Below, piece by piece: positions 35,310 to 46,767 of a stretch of DNA of 64,000 nt. The notes beneath the pieces were generated by a model. The model was not told the origin of the DNA. It ran no database searches and saw nothing but the letters and a program-made list of their open reading frames with translations. This DNA comes from Hyparrhenia diplandra (lineage: Eukaryota > Streptophyta > Magnoliopsida > Poales > Poaceae). Location: the NCBI GenBank assembly GCA_015847255.1, contig JADLZK010007344.1, positions 62,001 through 126,000 on the forward strand, written 5' to 3'. The position numbers and the translations under genes were made by a program. Position 1 is the stretch's first letter. Each line of letters opens with the position of its first letter.

Positions 35310-37107
35310 ATGGTGAGTGACCAAAGCTCGCGCCCTCCTTCGAATCCCAACGCGCACGCATTTCTCTGTCGCTGAGCTGACTAACCCCTTCTCCACGCGT
35401 GATGGTGACTCGCAGGCGGATGTCGACGTCGAGCCGGAGGTTGCCGCCGCGGGGCCCAAGAAGAGGACGTTCCGCAAGTACAGCTACCGCGGCGTGGACC
35501 TCGACGCGCTCCTCGACATGTCCACCGACGACCTCGTCCAGCTCTTCCCCGCCCGCGCCCGCAGAAGGTAGGCGCTAGCTGCCGCAGAAAATGCTGTTGT
35601 TGGCGACGGAATTCCGTGCTGGAGGATAGTTGTGTCCCGTTGTTTTGATTGCGTTTTATGATTTTCATTTTTTTTTTTGGGTATGTGTTTGGATTTAGGT
35701 TCCAGAGGGGTCTGAAGAGGAAGCCGATGGCTCTCATCAAGAGGCTGCGCACGGCGGTAATGCATTCCCTTCCTCTCTACGATTTTTGTTTCGTAGATTG
35801 CTTAGTTATCTTGCCCATTGCGTTCTGTATTTTTGGCATGGTAGAATGCGCGATTTTTGTAATCTAGATGTTGAGTAGACATAGCAGCTAAGGATGATAT
35901 GGACATGTGGAGTCATCTTACTTTTTAGATTCTGTGAGTGTAGTTTCAGACGTGTTTTGCTCACAGAATCGATGGTCAGCAGAATTGAAATGTTCAGGCA
36001 AAACTCTGGTTCAGACTTGCAGTTCAGACTCTGTATTGGCTTGAGGTGCATCAGTACCTGCAAACAGTATTAGATATAGATAATTGGTAGAAAATGTAAT
36101 GTTTTACTATACAAGTACAATTCCATGCTCGATAGCAACTGCATGATCTGAAAGTTAATGTTAAACTTGCTGTTTGAAATGCTTGTTGAGCTGAAGCTTG
36201 GTTTTCTTTTAATACAGTTGCTATAAGTACATACCAATACCAATTTATCTGCTGTGAAGTTCAAATGTATGGTACAATTGATGGTTGATATAGCATAAAT
36301 GTTACTTTGGTCCTAGAAGATGTGTGCTGTGCTACTCCCTTCCAAATTTTAAGTTGCTTTGACTTTTTGTACATAGATTTTGCTATGTATTTTGAGTTCT
36401 AGACATATATTGCATCTAGGTACATAGCAAAATTGATGTACCAAAAAAGTCAGAGTTTAACGGATGGAGTAATTAGAAGTCTATCTAGTCTTTTGACTTC
36501 TTATTCCTGTTGTATGGAATACTATGACAATGATACCTTCAAATTAGAGTAGATTTGCTCTTTTACCCATAGCAATGAGTAGAGTCGATAGATAAGTTTT
36601 TCTCATTTTGTACTGCTAATGCTATTATTTTCTGACCTATCTGTGCATTTTTCTGCATATACTGATTTCATTTGGTCCTGAAGATAAGTTGTTTTCTCAA
36701 CTTGTACTGCTAATGTTATTGTTTGCTGCTGTTTCACTGTTTCTAAATTGTTGTTATGAATCGTAAAAAATGTTCTATTGTTGTCTTTTATGTGCTGCGC
36801 TATTGCTTTGGGATCATAAAAGCTAAGCCATTAACCCATTTTCTACTTTTGTAACCAGAAAAAGGAGGCACCTGCTGGTGAGAAGCCCGAGCCTGTCAGG
36901 ACTCATCTGCGCAACATGATCATTGTGCCAGAGATGATAGGCAGCGTAATTGGAGTGTACAATGGGAAAACGTTCAACCAGGTTGAGATCAAGCCTGAGA
37001 TGATTGGGCACTACCTTGCTGAATTCTCCATCAGTTACAAGCCCGTCAAGCACGGAAGGCCTGGTATTGGTGCTACCCACTCCTCCAGGTTCATCCCTCT
37101 CAAGTGA
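35310..37107 (+). CDS. RPS15: 40S ribosomal protein S15 (uS19)
   Basis: Cytosolic small-subunit ribosomal protein of the uS19 family, located at the head of the 40S subunit near the decoding site. Four exons: 35310-35312 (the ATG alone), 35416-35567, 35699-35756 and 36859-37107, joined without any frame break into about 153 residues, the usual length. The coding begins with an acidic N-terminus, then KKRTFRKYSYRGVDLDALLD, FQRGLKRKPMALIKRLR and the uS19 core RTHLRNMIIVPEMIGSVIGV. It ends with GHYLAEFSISYKPVKHGRPG and SSRFIPLK before TGA. An ATG-only first exon is common in plant ribosomal protein genes. Intron 3 carries a Stowaway MITE. The gene looks intact and probably functional. Confidence 0.96.
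36335..36469. mobile_element. Stowaway MITE in RPS15 intron 3
   Basis: TA borders lie at 36333-36334 and 36470-36471. The ends ctcccttccaaattttaagt and aacggatggag are imperfect inverted copies. The inner words ctttgactttttgtac / gtaccaaaaaagtcagag also pair. 135 bp, more diverged than the copy at 32180. Confidence 0.75.
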
Positions 37108-37403
37108 TGGATCCCAGGGCGTGCTCATGTCTGCGCCAAAGTTATTTGGCCCTGCTGCTATCTGTTATCGGATAAGGCTTTGTTATTTGTCATTTAGTGC
37201 TTTGTGGGAGGAACGTTTGTCAACCAATGAATTCTAGTCCTTTTTAGTGTAATTTTGACATGTGTGCCTACTTGCCATTCGGAATTGAAAGTAGAGATAT
37301 ATTGTTATATATGGTGCAATCCCTACCCAAACTTGATAATATGCGGGAACTGTATCTGATCAGCAACCACTTCGACTAAGTGGTATATGGAATTGGTCAC
37401 TTA
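37108..37403. other. RPS15 3' UTR and flank
   Basis: Likely 3' UTR with T-rich sequence. No separate feature seen. Confidence 0.4.
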
Positions 37404-39466
37404 CCGTGTGTTTGGTTGGAGGTATGGGTCGAACCTAATTTGGTCGAACCTTTTTTCGGGTGTCGGGTGTTTGGTTGGGGAGTGGGCGGGACGGGTTCGC
37501 TTCCTAACGGGAATATTCCCTCTAGATGCCGGTTCGCTCCAACCCACGAAACGGGGACGGAGCGAACCCACCGGGGTTTGAATCGCTTCGTTTCTTTCGT
37601 CTCCGCCTAATCCTCTTATCCGCGCCCACCTCGCTCTCGGGAAGGCCGCGCCCGCCGCCATGGCCCCGCCGAAGGAGAGCGCCCGCCCTCGCTCCGACCA
37701 AATTATTATTAGGTCACGCCGGCTGCGAAGGTCGCGGATCTGCGCCGATTCGCCGAAGCCGTGCCGCTTGCGGATCTCGCTTCGGCCCGCGATGTGGAGT
37801 CAAGGCCGTGAGGAGCTTCACTCGTGTCGGCGTGTGCGGGACGCGGCTCGTGGGCGAGCTTCAGCAAGACGGGCGGCTCCGTGCGGATCCGGCCGGGCGG
37901 CTCCGTGCCCGCATCGGCCGGGCGGCGGCACTCTCGTGTCGCTGGCGGCGTGTACGATGTGTCTGAAGGAAAAGAAGAAGGACCAAAATTTAATTTTGTT
38001 TCTCTTACGAGATTCCCGATGTAAAAACGCTAGAGAGAAATAGGCAAAATAGCTATTTTGGCCCCCGAACTATCACCCGGGCTCAAATTGGCCCCTAAAC
38101 TTTCAAAGCGGCCAATTTGGCCCTTAATCTTTCGGTTTAGGACTCAATCCCGTCCTTGCTCATGGATTGCTTTGGACACGTGGGACAGTGAAGATGCAAA
38201 ATGACTCTCTTGCCCCTCTTAATTCCTTTACCAAGCCACCGAGTTCAAGGCGTTTTGCTCCGTTCTTTCAGGTTCGCTTTCGTCCTCGTCGTATCTCTCT
38301 GTTCTCCATGGTAATTTGGACAGCTAGGTTAGGGTCCATTATGTAACTTGTGGTTTTGCGGCAAATGGAATGAATGAAGAAACATTTTTTGGCAAATTGT
38401 TCACATTTGTCATGTCGGATGTCCTCAAGCAAATGTAACATGTCTCATGGTTCGACATAATAAATGATACAAAAGCATTCATACCTTCAAACTAGACATT
38501 GAAACTACATCTTCTTATTCTGTGACTGCACCAGCTTGGATGTTTTGGTCTGAGAAGAGTTGCTTTGGCTTGATGCTGATTCACGATCAAGTGGATTTGA
38601 TTTTTGCAGATGCACATCCACCTTTTACATTGATTGTTGCCTTCGCAAATGAGGAAGCAGTCCCAGCATTGGTTTCGATAACAACAGATGCACTACCTCC
38701 AGCAGATGCCTTTGCATATGCTTGAGCACTTTGACTTCCCTGATGTGTGAGCACTCTCTCCAAAAGACAGCAGCGGTGGATTATGTGACCCAACATATGT
38801 TCTAGCTGTTATGCAGTAGATGTTAGTGTCATCAAAAAACAGTAAGGAATGAATATCTTTGCAATAAGGAAAAATATTAAAATAAGTAAACACCATTTGT
38901 TGTTCGCAAGTCCTCGAGTTGTGACCATATTTTTTTGCAGCGGCCGCATCTAATTTTAGTACCCACTTTTGATGCCTTGGTTGCCGGAGTGATACGACGA
39001 GGACGGCGAGAAAGAAATAACGGAGCAAAACACCATGATCCGGTGGCTTGGTAAAGGAATTAGGAGGGGCAAAGGGGTCATTTCGCATCTTCACCTGTCC
39101 ACGTGTCCAGCAATCCATGAGCAAGGACGGGATTGAGTCCGAAACCAAAAGATTGAGGGCCAAATTGGTTGTTTTGAAAGTTCAGGGGCCAATTTGAGCC
39201 TTGGGTGATAGTTTGGGGGCCAAAATGACTATTTCGCCAGAGAAATATTTGTTAATATAGGCTTCGCTAATTTATAAATAGTAGAGGGGTCCTGATGCAA
39301 AATCTCCTCTCTACCGGTGTTAGTTTGCCATCCAGCCCTCCAAGGGATGGGTTCACTCCATCCCTAAAATCAAAAGTGCAACCAAACACCGAGATGGGTT
39401 CAACCTAACCCAAAAACTGGGTTGGATCCAACCCGACCCACTCAACCCTCAACCAAACACACACGG
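37404..39466. mobile_element. Outer inverted-repeat element, split by a MULE
   Basis: The left end reads ccgtgtgtttggttggaggt and the inverted right end ccgtgtgtgtttggttgagg. A second shared word, ggtgtttggttg, lies about 60-80 bases inside each end, so the inverted termini are about 100 bp. Between them is a CG-rich block (37620-37970), possibly captured gene sequence: one frame reads AAKVADLRRFAEAVPLADL. The MULE at 38043-39238 inserted into it. No matching target duplication is visible, so the superfamily is open. Confidence 0.55.
38043..39238. mobile_element. Non-autonomous Mutator-like element, 9-bp target duplication
   Basis: The perfect 9-bp direct repeat agagaaata flanks it at 38034-38042 and 39239-39247. 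Inverted termini run about 240 bp (38043-38290 and about 38990-39238), starting ggcaaaatagctattttggc on the left and, inverted, ggcgaaatagtcattttggc on the right. Long termini with a 9-bp duplication define the MULE class. The 700-bp centre has no transposase. A solo relative lies at 8811-8972. Confidence 0.88.
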
Positions 39467-39815
39467 AGTCTAAACAATACCTTGTATTAGGGGAAGGTTG
39501 TGTATACGAGGGTAACGTGTCAAAAGCAGAAGATGCAAAAGAAGCTGATTTGCAGAGTAGAAGCAAACTTTGAACTTGTGCTGGTATCCACACAGGAAAA
39601 TCATCGCCCAGGCTGTGTCTATAAACAGAGGACAAAAGATGTTGCAGTTTCTCATGAGGTGATACTCAAAAACTTGCAGCCAAACGACAGTATCAGAGAA
39701 TGATGGTGATAGGTTCTAGGTACAACTAACCCTAAATGGTTTTGCAGTGTTTATTTCTCAAAGCTGACGAAAGTAACATTACCAGAATGTGAAAACTTGC
39801 AGCCAAACTACAATA
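39467..39815. other. Short gap, no gene seen
   Basis: About 350 bp. The phrase aacttgcagccaaac occurs twice (about 39671 and 39795). Nothing else is recognisable. Confidence 0.4.
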
Positions 39816-40092
39816 CTCCCCCTCCGTTCCTTTATTCCGGTCGTTTAAAGACAGTGCGTGTCCCTTTATTACGGTCGTCCGCTACGGCGTCGTAGAGTAC
39901 AACAAGCTAAAGCTCACATGCGCATGTCTCCTCCTCTCTATCTGGCCTCACATTTCTGCATGCACCCGAGCGAGCAGAGGAGAGAGATGCAGCCCGATTC
40001 TGTCGGTTGTGTAATTTTTTTATAGGGGTATCGGTCGTTGCCTTGGTATTGATGAATCTCTCCCAACGACAAGAAATAAGGGATGGAGGGAG
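39816..40092. mobile_element. Stowaway/mariner-type MITE, 277 bp
   Basis: TA borders lie at 39814-39815 and 40093-40094. The left end is ctccccctccgttcctttat and the inverted right end ctccctccatcccttatttc. These are the usual ctccctccgt Stowaway termini. The interior is not strongly paired, so it may be a deletion derivative of a mariner-like transposon. Confidence 0.7.
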
Positions 40093-40799
40093 TACTCAAG
40101 AGTATCAGTCAGCACAAAACACCCCTGTCCAGGTTAAAAGTCTTCATGGATCGTAAGATTCAAATGGCAGATGTATGCCTACTGATACGATTATTAGTCC
40201 ATGAGACAATGACTTCAATGATTTGCGCATTCTGTTTTTTATTAAGACGAATGACTAAAATATTTTATATAATAAAACCCAAACATGTGCATAATAGTGA
40301 TAATATTATTTCTTGATCAACTCATGGCATATGTAAAAACGGTGATGCCTACTTGTGGCAGTAGTACATGAAAAAACTTCCTTAATTTATTTCCTTTATT
40401 TGGCAATTTTTATTAAAAGAACTCCTTTATCAAACTGTTAGAGATTTTTTCTTTTTACTATTTTTGTTTCAAATATGGAGTTGTTTAACAAAAACCTAGA
40501 TGCTCTTACTCTGCAACTAGTAGTAGTTGTATTCAGGCAGGACATGTTAAAAAAAAAAAAAAAAGGAAAAGAAGCATTTACAAGGAATTGTGAACAGCAC
40601 AAATGGTGGGCTACCGGCCAATTCCTCTTTCACAGTTCCAGTCCCGCGACAGCGCCGCCGCCACGACCCAGCCTCCGCTGCCATCGCCGGCGGTGCTTCG
40701 CCTCGCCAATCGCCGGATCCAAAGGTAACCACCACGCCAACACACAAACAATCTTCTTCTCCTAACAGCTCATCAAGTTACTAAGCCTGGCTTCTGCAG
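40093..40799. promoter_or_regulatory. F-box gene upstream region with 5' UTR intron
   Basis: AT-rich up to an A-run at about 40548. Then a CG-rich leader ends in the donor ccaaag/gtaacc (about 40725), and the acceptor ttctgcag lies at 40792-40799 directly before the ATG, so the 5' UTR is probably spliced. Confidence 0.5.
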
Positions 40800-41915
40800 A
40801 TGGAGGCCCTGGCCCCGAAGAAGAGTAATCCGGCGGCCAGTCTCACAGAGGATCTCCTTGTCGAGATTCTCCGCCGACTTCCAGTCCGCTCCGTGTGCCG
40901 CTTCAAGTGCGTCTCTCGTTCCTGGTACAATCTCATCTCTAACCCCGACCACCGCGTGCCCCAGACTCTAGCCGGCTTCTTCTACAACAGCTTCAACGGC
41001 GAGCGATTTCCCAGCCGGGCGCACCACTTCACCAACGTCACCGGAAAAGGCGCACCCTTCATCTACCCCTCCTTCTCCTTCATGCCCGTACCCAGTGAGG
41101 ATGTCTTCGTCATAGATTCCTGCAACGGTCTCCTCCTGTGTCGTTGCTATGAGCCTGGTCCTCGTGGCGCATTCCATTATGTGGTCTGCAATCCGGCGAC
41201 CAAGAAGTGGGTGATGCTGCCGGATAGCAGCAGGGCTGTTGACGAGGCTCGCACTGCTTTCCTAGGATTCGATCCAACAGTTTCTTCGCACTTTCATGTG
41301 ATTGAATATGTAGTGGGCGAGGATGAATGTGTCGTAGCTGTGGAGATCTACTCATCCAAAACTGGAGTATGGAGTTTTAAGGAAAGTCAATGGGGCAATC
41401 ATGTTATGCTATATGATACTACACCATGGAGTACATCAACCGGTGTCTTTCTTAACGGTTTTATGCACATGCTTACATGTGCTGTTGGGATAATCGTTGT
41501 GGATATGGAAGGAAAGACATGGAGAAAAATTCCTGTGCGAGGTGCTGATAATGGCTCCATCCATCAAACTCAGGGTCGCTTGTGCTTGCTCAATGTTGAT
41601 AGTCATAAGGCCTACCATCTTTCAATCTGGATCCTTGAAGACTATGGTACTAATAAATGGACATTGAAACATACTGTCAGCACTCTGCAACTGTTTCGGC
41701 AGAAAAATGTTCAGTTTGATTTTCCTTGGGGCTACAGAGTAATTGCAGTTCATCCAGAATGCAATATGATTTTCTTTGTTTTTGGATGGGATCAAACACT
41801 GGTGACATATGAAATGGACCGCAAAGAAGTTCGTGTCATCCGGAAACTTGGCCGTGACTGCTCAGATCCCTATCTTCCTTATGTTCCCCTGTTCTTGGGG
41901 TCATTAGCAGAGTAG
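40800..41915 (+). CDS. F-box protein with F-box-associated domain
   Basis: Substrate-recognition subunit of an SCF ubiquitin ligase, by family. A single intact coding exon of 371 residues starts right after an intron acceptor. The F-box lies at about residues 15-52: LTEDLLVEILRRLPVRSVCR followed by FKCVSRSWYNLISNPDH. The C-terminal part has the FBA-type pattern: VIDSCNGLLLCRC, YVVCNPATKKWVMLPDS, a HFHVIEYV strand, VEIYSSKTGVWSF and NGFMHMLTC. It ends LFLGSLAE before a TAG. The substrate is unknown; this is a large, fast-evolving plant family. No break or odd residue was seen, and the shadow frames on the minus strand are not real. Confidence 0.92.
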   Translation: MEALAPKKSNPAASLTEDLLVEILRRLPVRSVCRFKCVSRSWYNLISNPDHRVPQTLAGFFYNSFNGERFPSRAHHFTNVTGKGAPFIYPSFSFMPVPSEDVFVIDSCNGLLLCRCYEPGPRGAFHYVVCNPATKKWVMLPDSSRAVDEARTAFLGFDPTVSSHFHVIEYVVGEDECVVAVEIYSSKTGVWSFKESQWGNHVMLYDTTPWSTSTGVFLNGFMHMLTCAVGIIVVDMEGKTWRKIPVRGADNGSIHQTQGRLCLLNVDSHKAYHLSIWILEDYGTNKWTLKHTVSTLQLFRQKNVQFDFPWGYRVIAVHPECNMIFFVFGWDQTLVTYEMDRKEVRVIRKLGRDCSDPYLPYVPLFLGSLAE

Positions 41916-43144
41916 TAATCACTGAGTCTTTGTGTTTGTTATGACTATGTCTTGTTCTTACAACAGTTGGTTTAGTAGATTGCGAGAAATATGATGTTTC
42001 GTCTTATTTATTGTATGCTAGTGTCTGTTGGTGTTACCTTGGACCAATGTTGTTTAATTCTCTGAGGCCATGTTAATTGCCTCTAGGTAGGATATTGTTA
42101 TTCTTACAGTTAAACTAGGGTGTTATCCTTCTTTTGTTTGACAATGCTTGTTAAGTTTACTGTGTGCCTTTGTTGTTGTCTGTCAGTGTAGCTTGTATTC
42201 CTTTCTGTCTCTCTTGTCAGCTAAATATATATTTTTTGAAGTCTTGAATAGATCCATGAAAAGACTATTAGATTGTATTAGATGCAATAGGAAAATAGTT
42301 GCAAATAGATGAAACCATTTAAAACTCGACAATTATATGTTCCAAAAAAGGAAAGAACTAGTGCACCCTGATTGTGATGACGAAATAAGATATTTGAGGT
42401 TATAAAGAATATCTAGAAAGAGATGACAGAAAGAACAAGAAATATACCTACCACTGCAATTGTTGAGCTGTCCAAGTCTATTTTGAATCCTTCCACTGCA
42501 ATTGTTAAATTGAAAATTGAATTAAAAAAAACATTTCAAAGGAGTTGCAGCTGGACAGGTCTCCCGTAGGATTCAGGGTATTGTAGAGTTCTTATGTTAG
42601 TTATATTTCTGTTACAAATATATGGGTTATTCATTCACTCAATGGTGCAATGCAAACCAGCCGCTAAAATGATTTTCCTGTCTAAATCTTTGCAGTTTTG
42701 TTCAGCAGAGACAAGAAAACCCCACTGTTACACGTTAGAGGACTGGTTCATTTGGAACCATCTAGATTTAAACTCAATAGTTCATGGGCACCAAACAGGT
42801 ATGTACTGGTGTACACCAAATTTCTCGAATGAATTTAGGAACAAGCATAGAGAACTATGGTGGAACATAGACAGAAAAAAATACAATATCGGTAAGCCAG
42901 AGCCACAACTTCAATTTGTTGGAAGTCAAGAACAGTAGTGAGAATGCAGTCATATCCACACTGGTATGTGCAATTCAGATTCCTTAAGCACAGGTGCACC
43001 ATTCACTCAACTTTACACACACAACTTTTTGACTAAACATATTGGTACAAAGAAAAATGTAAACATTATAGACCACAATAGCTAGCTTAAAGAGTAGCCC
43101 ACCATTTCTGATGAATAGGGAACCTAACAATTTTCTAAATCCCT
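41916..43144. other. Gap between the F-box gene and a LINE fragment
   Basis: The start is probably the F-box 3' UTR. A 114-codon open frame at 42594-42938 resembles nothing I know and has no splice or promoter support. The phrase ccactgcaattgtt occurs twice near 42451 and 42495. Confidence 0.4.
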
Positions 43145-43657
43145 TTGAAAAAACTTGGCTACCTTGCTTGCCCCTCATGGCAGGCTAGTTTGCTGAATAC
43201 TATGGGTCGCATGGTTCTTGTTAACTCGGTCCTGGATTCTCAGTTGGTCTACCCGCCGCTGCCTCCAGGAGTTATCAAAAGCAAGTCGACAAGAGACGAG
43301 TTTACATGGAAGAGCTTGGCCCCTCCGACTCCGAGAGTCAAATTCTACATCTTGCTTCTTATGCAGGGAAGGATTCAGTGCCGCAAAAATCTCTTTGTCA
43401 AGCACATAGACTCACCTCTCTGTGAAATATGCAACAACGAGGAGGAATCTACGGACCACAACATCTTCCGCTGTGATTCTGTAGTTGCTTTTCTGGGCTG
43501 CTATATATTGGGATTCAGTGGCCAGCTAATTAACCAAACTATTAGGGACCTACACCGTTCTTCGATTCCATTCCTCGATAATGCATTGGCACCTTTGTGG
43601 CTAGTGTGCATCAACTCTTCTCCCTCTGCTCCATGTTTAGGAGCAGTCCATATGTAA
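43145..43657 (+). mobile_element. LINE ORF2 C-terminal fragment
   Basis: The plus strand encodes LLNTMGRMVLVNSVLDSQLV, the end of a plant LINE reverse transcriptase. Then come a zf-RVT block, PPTPRVKFYILLLMQGRIQC, with RKNLFVKHIDSPLCEICNNE and ESTDHNIFRCD (the Cys/His pattern), and IRDLHR. The linker between the two parts is shortened. The frame stays open for 170 codons, but it lacks the catalytic core. Confidence 0.75.
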
Positions 43658-44467
43658 ATGAACCATCAATTCTACAATGAATGAAATTCAGGTGCGGGAT
43701 CTAATAAATAATAATAACTCATCCTCCATGTCAAATGTCGATGTCATCGGGGTGTGCCCTTTAGGCCCTCCACAATATTGAGTGGTGGTGCCTAGTAAAA
43801 GAAAAGCAAAGGCCACCGTAGAAAGCAGACTTGATGCCTGAAGTGTCTATATCGCTGTAGGACCCACCATATATGTGTCATTGATATAGAGAAAAGCTAT
43901 AAGATGATGTTGGCAAGAAAGTAAAAATATACTATATACATTTTGTATAGTTGGCATCGGTTGGCATCAAGGCAACAACAAGTTGTGCGGCTCCTAGTTT
44001 TTCTGGAGCAGGCATCACTTGAACTCTCGATATAGTGTTTTATCTTACAACAAATCAGCATCAACAGACTTGAACGTGTCTGGCAATCAGCCGGGTGGGC
44101 AGCGGATGGAGGCAATGGCCACTCAGCCCAGCTGCCGAGCCAAGTTCTCCCAGGAGCCAGAGCGAGCCGCGCGGACGCTGATCCGGTGGGTACCCCCGAC
44201 GAATTTTTTTTTTCCGTGTCGACGGTGCTGCTTGTTTTCCTGTGAGAATCGGTGGATCTACGTGGCGAGCACTGACTGGCTGCAGAGGATATGACATGTA
44301 CACATGGATAACCAGGCCGTTGGCAGCCAGCCAGCCACACTTGCTTGAGTGGCAGCAATTTGGCTGAAACGCCTAACACCACATGTATTGCATCTAGAGT
44401 GTAGTTCCCAGAATCTAGCTGTAGACACAGTAGGCGGCACGGAGAGAGACCATTAGTTACTCCAGCA
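43658..44467. promoter_or_regulatory. Upstream region of PsbW
   Basis: No gene recognised. CG-rich patches at 44090-44300 give long open frames on both strands without family resemblance. The last 150 bases should hold the PsbW promoter; I could not pick a TATA box with confidence. Confidence 0.35.
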
Positions 44468-45002
44468 ATGGCAACCCTCAGCGCCGCCACCCTCGTCGGC
44501 GTCGCGAGGCCGCCGTGTCAGGCTCAAGGTACGTAAAGCTCTCCGTCGTCTGAGGATCTATCTGGTGCAAGAGCTAGCGGCGGCGCCATTGCAGATATAT
44601 CATCTTGACATGAGGATTGAGACTTGAGAGAGGAGGTGTGTTGCTGTTGTTGCAGGGCTGCCGCAGCTAAGGGTGAGAGCCGAGAAGGTGCGGTGCGGCG
44701 CGGCCCACTCGAGGCGGCCGAGTCAGCTGGACGACGGCAATAACAGCGTTAACAACGGCAAGGCGGCGCCGGCCGGCGGCGCGTCGTCGCTTCTGGCGGT
44801 GGCCAGCGCGATGACGACGACGTCGCCGGCGCTGGCGCTGGTGGACGAGCGGATGTCGACGGAGGGCACGGGGCTCAGCCTGGGGCTCAGCAACAACCTG
44901 CTGGGGTGGATCCTGCTCGGCGTCTTCGGCCTCATCTGGTCGCTCTACACCGTCTACACCTCCACGCTCGACGAGGATGAGGACTCCGGCCTCTCGCTCT
45001 GA
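44468..45002 (+). CDS. PsbW: Photosystem II reaction centre W protein precursor
   Basis: Nuclear-encoded single-span thylakoid protein that stabilises photosystem II dimers and supercomplexes. Two exons, 44468-44528 and 44656-45002, join in frame to about 135 residues, the normal precursor size. The N-terminus is a chloroplast transit peptide (MATLSAATLVGVARPP). It is followed by a thylakoid-targeting stretch (SLLAVASAMTTTSPALA) with an A-x-A-type cleavage site. The mature part starts about LVDERMSTEGTGLSLGLSNN, crosses the membrane with LLGWILLGVFGLIWSLYTVY and ends in the acidic STLDEDEDSGLSL. No break was seen. Exon 1 is short and ends in the donor caag/gtacgt. Confidence 0.96.
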
Positions 45003-45851
45003 AAAACTCGCTCGATCATCTACCTGATTCGTCGATTATTCCTAGCTACTACCTGTGTATGTTTGTTCAGCCTGACAACGTGTATGTAGTCCGTGTGAGT
45101 TCGATCTGCAGTGCATGCGTGGGTGCAGACGAATTGAAGAAGCAAGCCATGGTTATGTGCGACCGTAACTCAGTTGTTGCATCTGAGATATGGTAATGAC
45201 AAGTATACTTAGCAATAGTTTGGTTCATCAATATATATATTACTCAATCGGTTCTAAATTATAAGACGTTTTGATTTTTGCTATATATCTAGATGAATCT
45301 ATGTGCTAAAACAGTCAAAATGGCTTATAATTTAGAATGGATAGAGTTCCATGCATGGATGAAGGCACGATCGATGAAGCTGCACAAATCCAGTACTGTA
45401 TGAAGTTTGAGAGTAGTAGTGTGGCAGTGTCATGCGTGGCCTTCATCTGATTTGGACATTGCGTTGCCGAGTGCGTTGCCGAGTATGGAAGGAATGGGAT
45501 AAGGGTATTCTAGAATCATATGCCTGAAACTGATGAACTCTGTTTCACGTGAGCAGTGCTACTGCTTCATACTAGTATCTGGCAATGAGACAGTGTGTTA
45601 ATGTTTCCAATGTTTTACCTTGAAACAGAGTTTAATCCCGCCTATCATCATTCGGTGCTATGGAACACATCCAGATAATTCAGCACCTCGAAGGCTGAAA
45701 CCATGATGCCGGTCTTAGAATTATTATTAGGATAATAACTGGGCTTTCGAACAGAGACCTACTGTCGCAATCTTTTCAAGAATTACTACGGTAGGCACTA
45801 GTTAGACATGATAATTAATTGGATGAAAGCTTTCCTTTATTTGGCTTTTCG
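45003..45851. other. PsbW 3' flank with a Stowaway relic
   Basis: The first 200 bases are likely 3' UTR. At 45243-45346 lies a Stowaway-like hairpin: ctcaatcggttctaaattat pairs with ataatttagaatggatagag, and gacgttttga with tcaaaatggc. The right TA border is not exact. The remainder shows nothing. Confidence 0.6.
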
Positions 45852-46767
45852 CACTAACATGATGGGGCCGACACAGGCACGACACTAAAAAGCGCGACCC
45901 AGACATGGCTCGACCTAGCTAGTATAGTGCTTGTGCCTAGCACGTCACCCTGGGCACTTTTACCGAAAAACCGATCACCGAACCGAAACCGAACCGAAAT
46001 CTCGGTTTTTCGGTTTCGGTTCGGGATCGGTTTGTTTTTCCTCCGCTCGGTTTTTCGGCTTTGGGATCGGTTTCTTGCCCAAACCGAACCGAAATCCCGA
46101 AAATAACCGAACTTTGTCGCCACCCATGAACTTTCGGACTTCCAACCCAACCCAACGGGCGGCCCAAAGAGCGACCCACGACCCCCACCGCTCGAGTCAC
46201 CGAGTGACCCGTCCCTCCTCACCTCACGCGATCCACGAAGGAATCGTCGTTCGTTCGACTCCCTCGCCTAACCCTAACCCTAGCGGCTAGCGCGGTGCCG
46301 GCAATCCGGTGCCGGCGGCGGCGGCGTGGCGTTATTAGCGGGCGGGCGGTGAGGCGGCCGCCCGGCCGTAGGCCGTGCGGCAATGGCCGGCCGACCGCGG
46401 CTAGCGGCGGCGGCAGCGTGGAAGGCCGTGGGAGCGCGGGCGGCCAGCGGGCGGCGGGCCGCGTCGGAAGAATGGACGGCATCCGGCAAGCGGCGGGCGG
46501 GCGACGGCGTGGAGCGGGCGGGCGGCATCCGGCGGCGAGCGACGGCGGCGCCGGCGTCGAGCGGAGTCGACCTCGGAGGCATCGGTTTCTATTTGGTAAA
46601 AACCGAAATACGAAAAAAAACCGGTTTAAATTGTCGGTTTTAGAAAATCTAATAAACCGATCGGTTTTGCAATCCCGAAAACGAAGTTTCTTGACACCGA
46701 ACCGAACCGAACCGAACGGTCGGTTTATACCGAACGCCCGGCCGACTAGCACGGCCCCATCGTAGTG
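45852..46767. mobile_element. CACTA-like non-autonomous element
   Basis: The left end reads cactaacatgatggggccg. The right end, inverted, reads cactacgatggggccg, so both termini begin CACTA. Next to the ends are clustered subterminal repeats of accgaaccgaa / ttcggttcggtt type (45960-46110 and 46590-46735), as in Spm/CACTA elements. The centre (46270-46590) is very CG-rich and gives spurious open frames on both strands. A matching 3-bp target duplication is not visible (tcg on the left, cat on the right). Confidence 0.65.

Noticed and set aside
37404..39466. One single large MULE spanning the whole region
   Set aside because: The inner element has its own perfect 9-bp duplication, and its termini are unrelated to the outer ccgtgtg termini. 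Two nested elements fit better.
42594..42938. 114-codon plus-strand open frame
   Set aside because: No recognisable motif, no CG-rich start typical of grass genes, no splice or promoter context, and transposon debris next to it.
44019..44303. Open frames on both strands upstream of PsbW
   Set aside because: They overlap each other on opposite strands and resemble nothing known; a CG-rich patch explains them.
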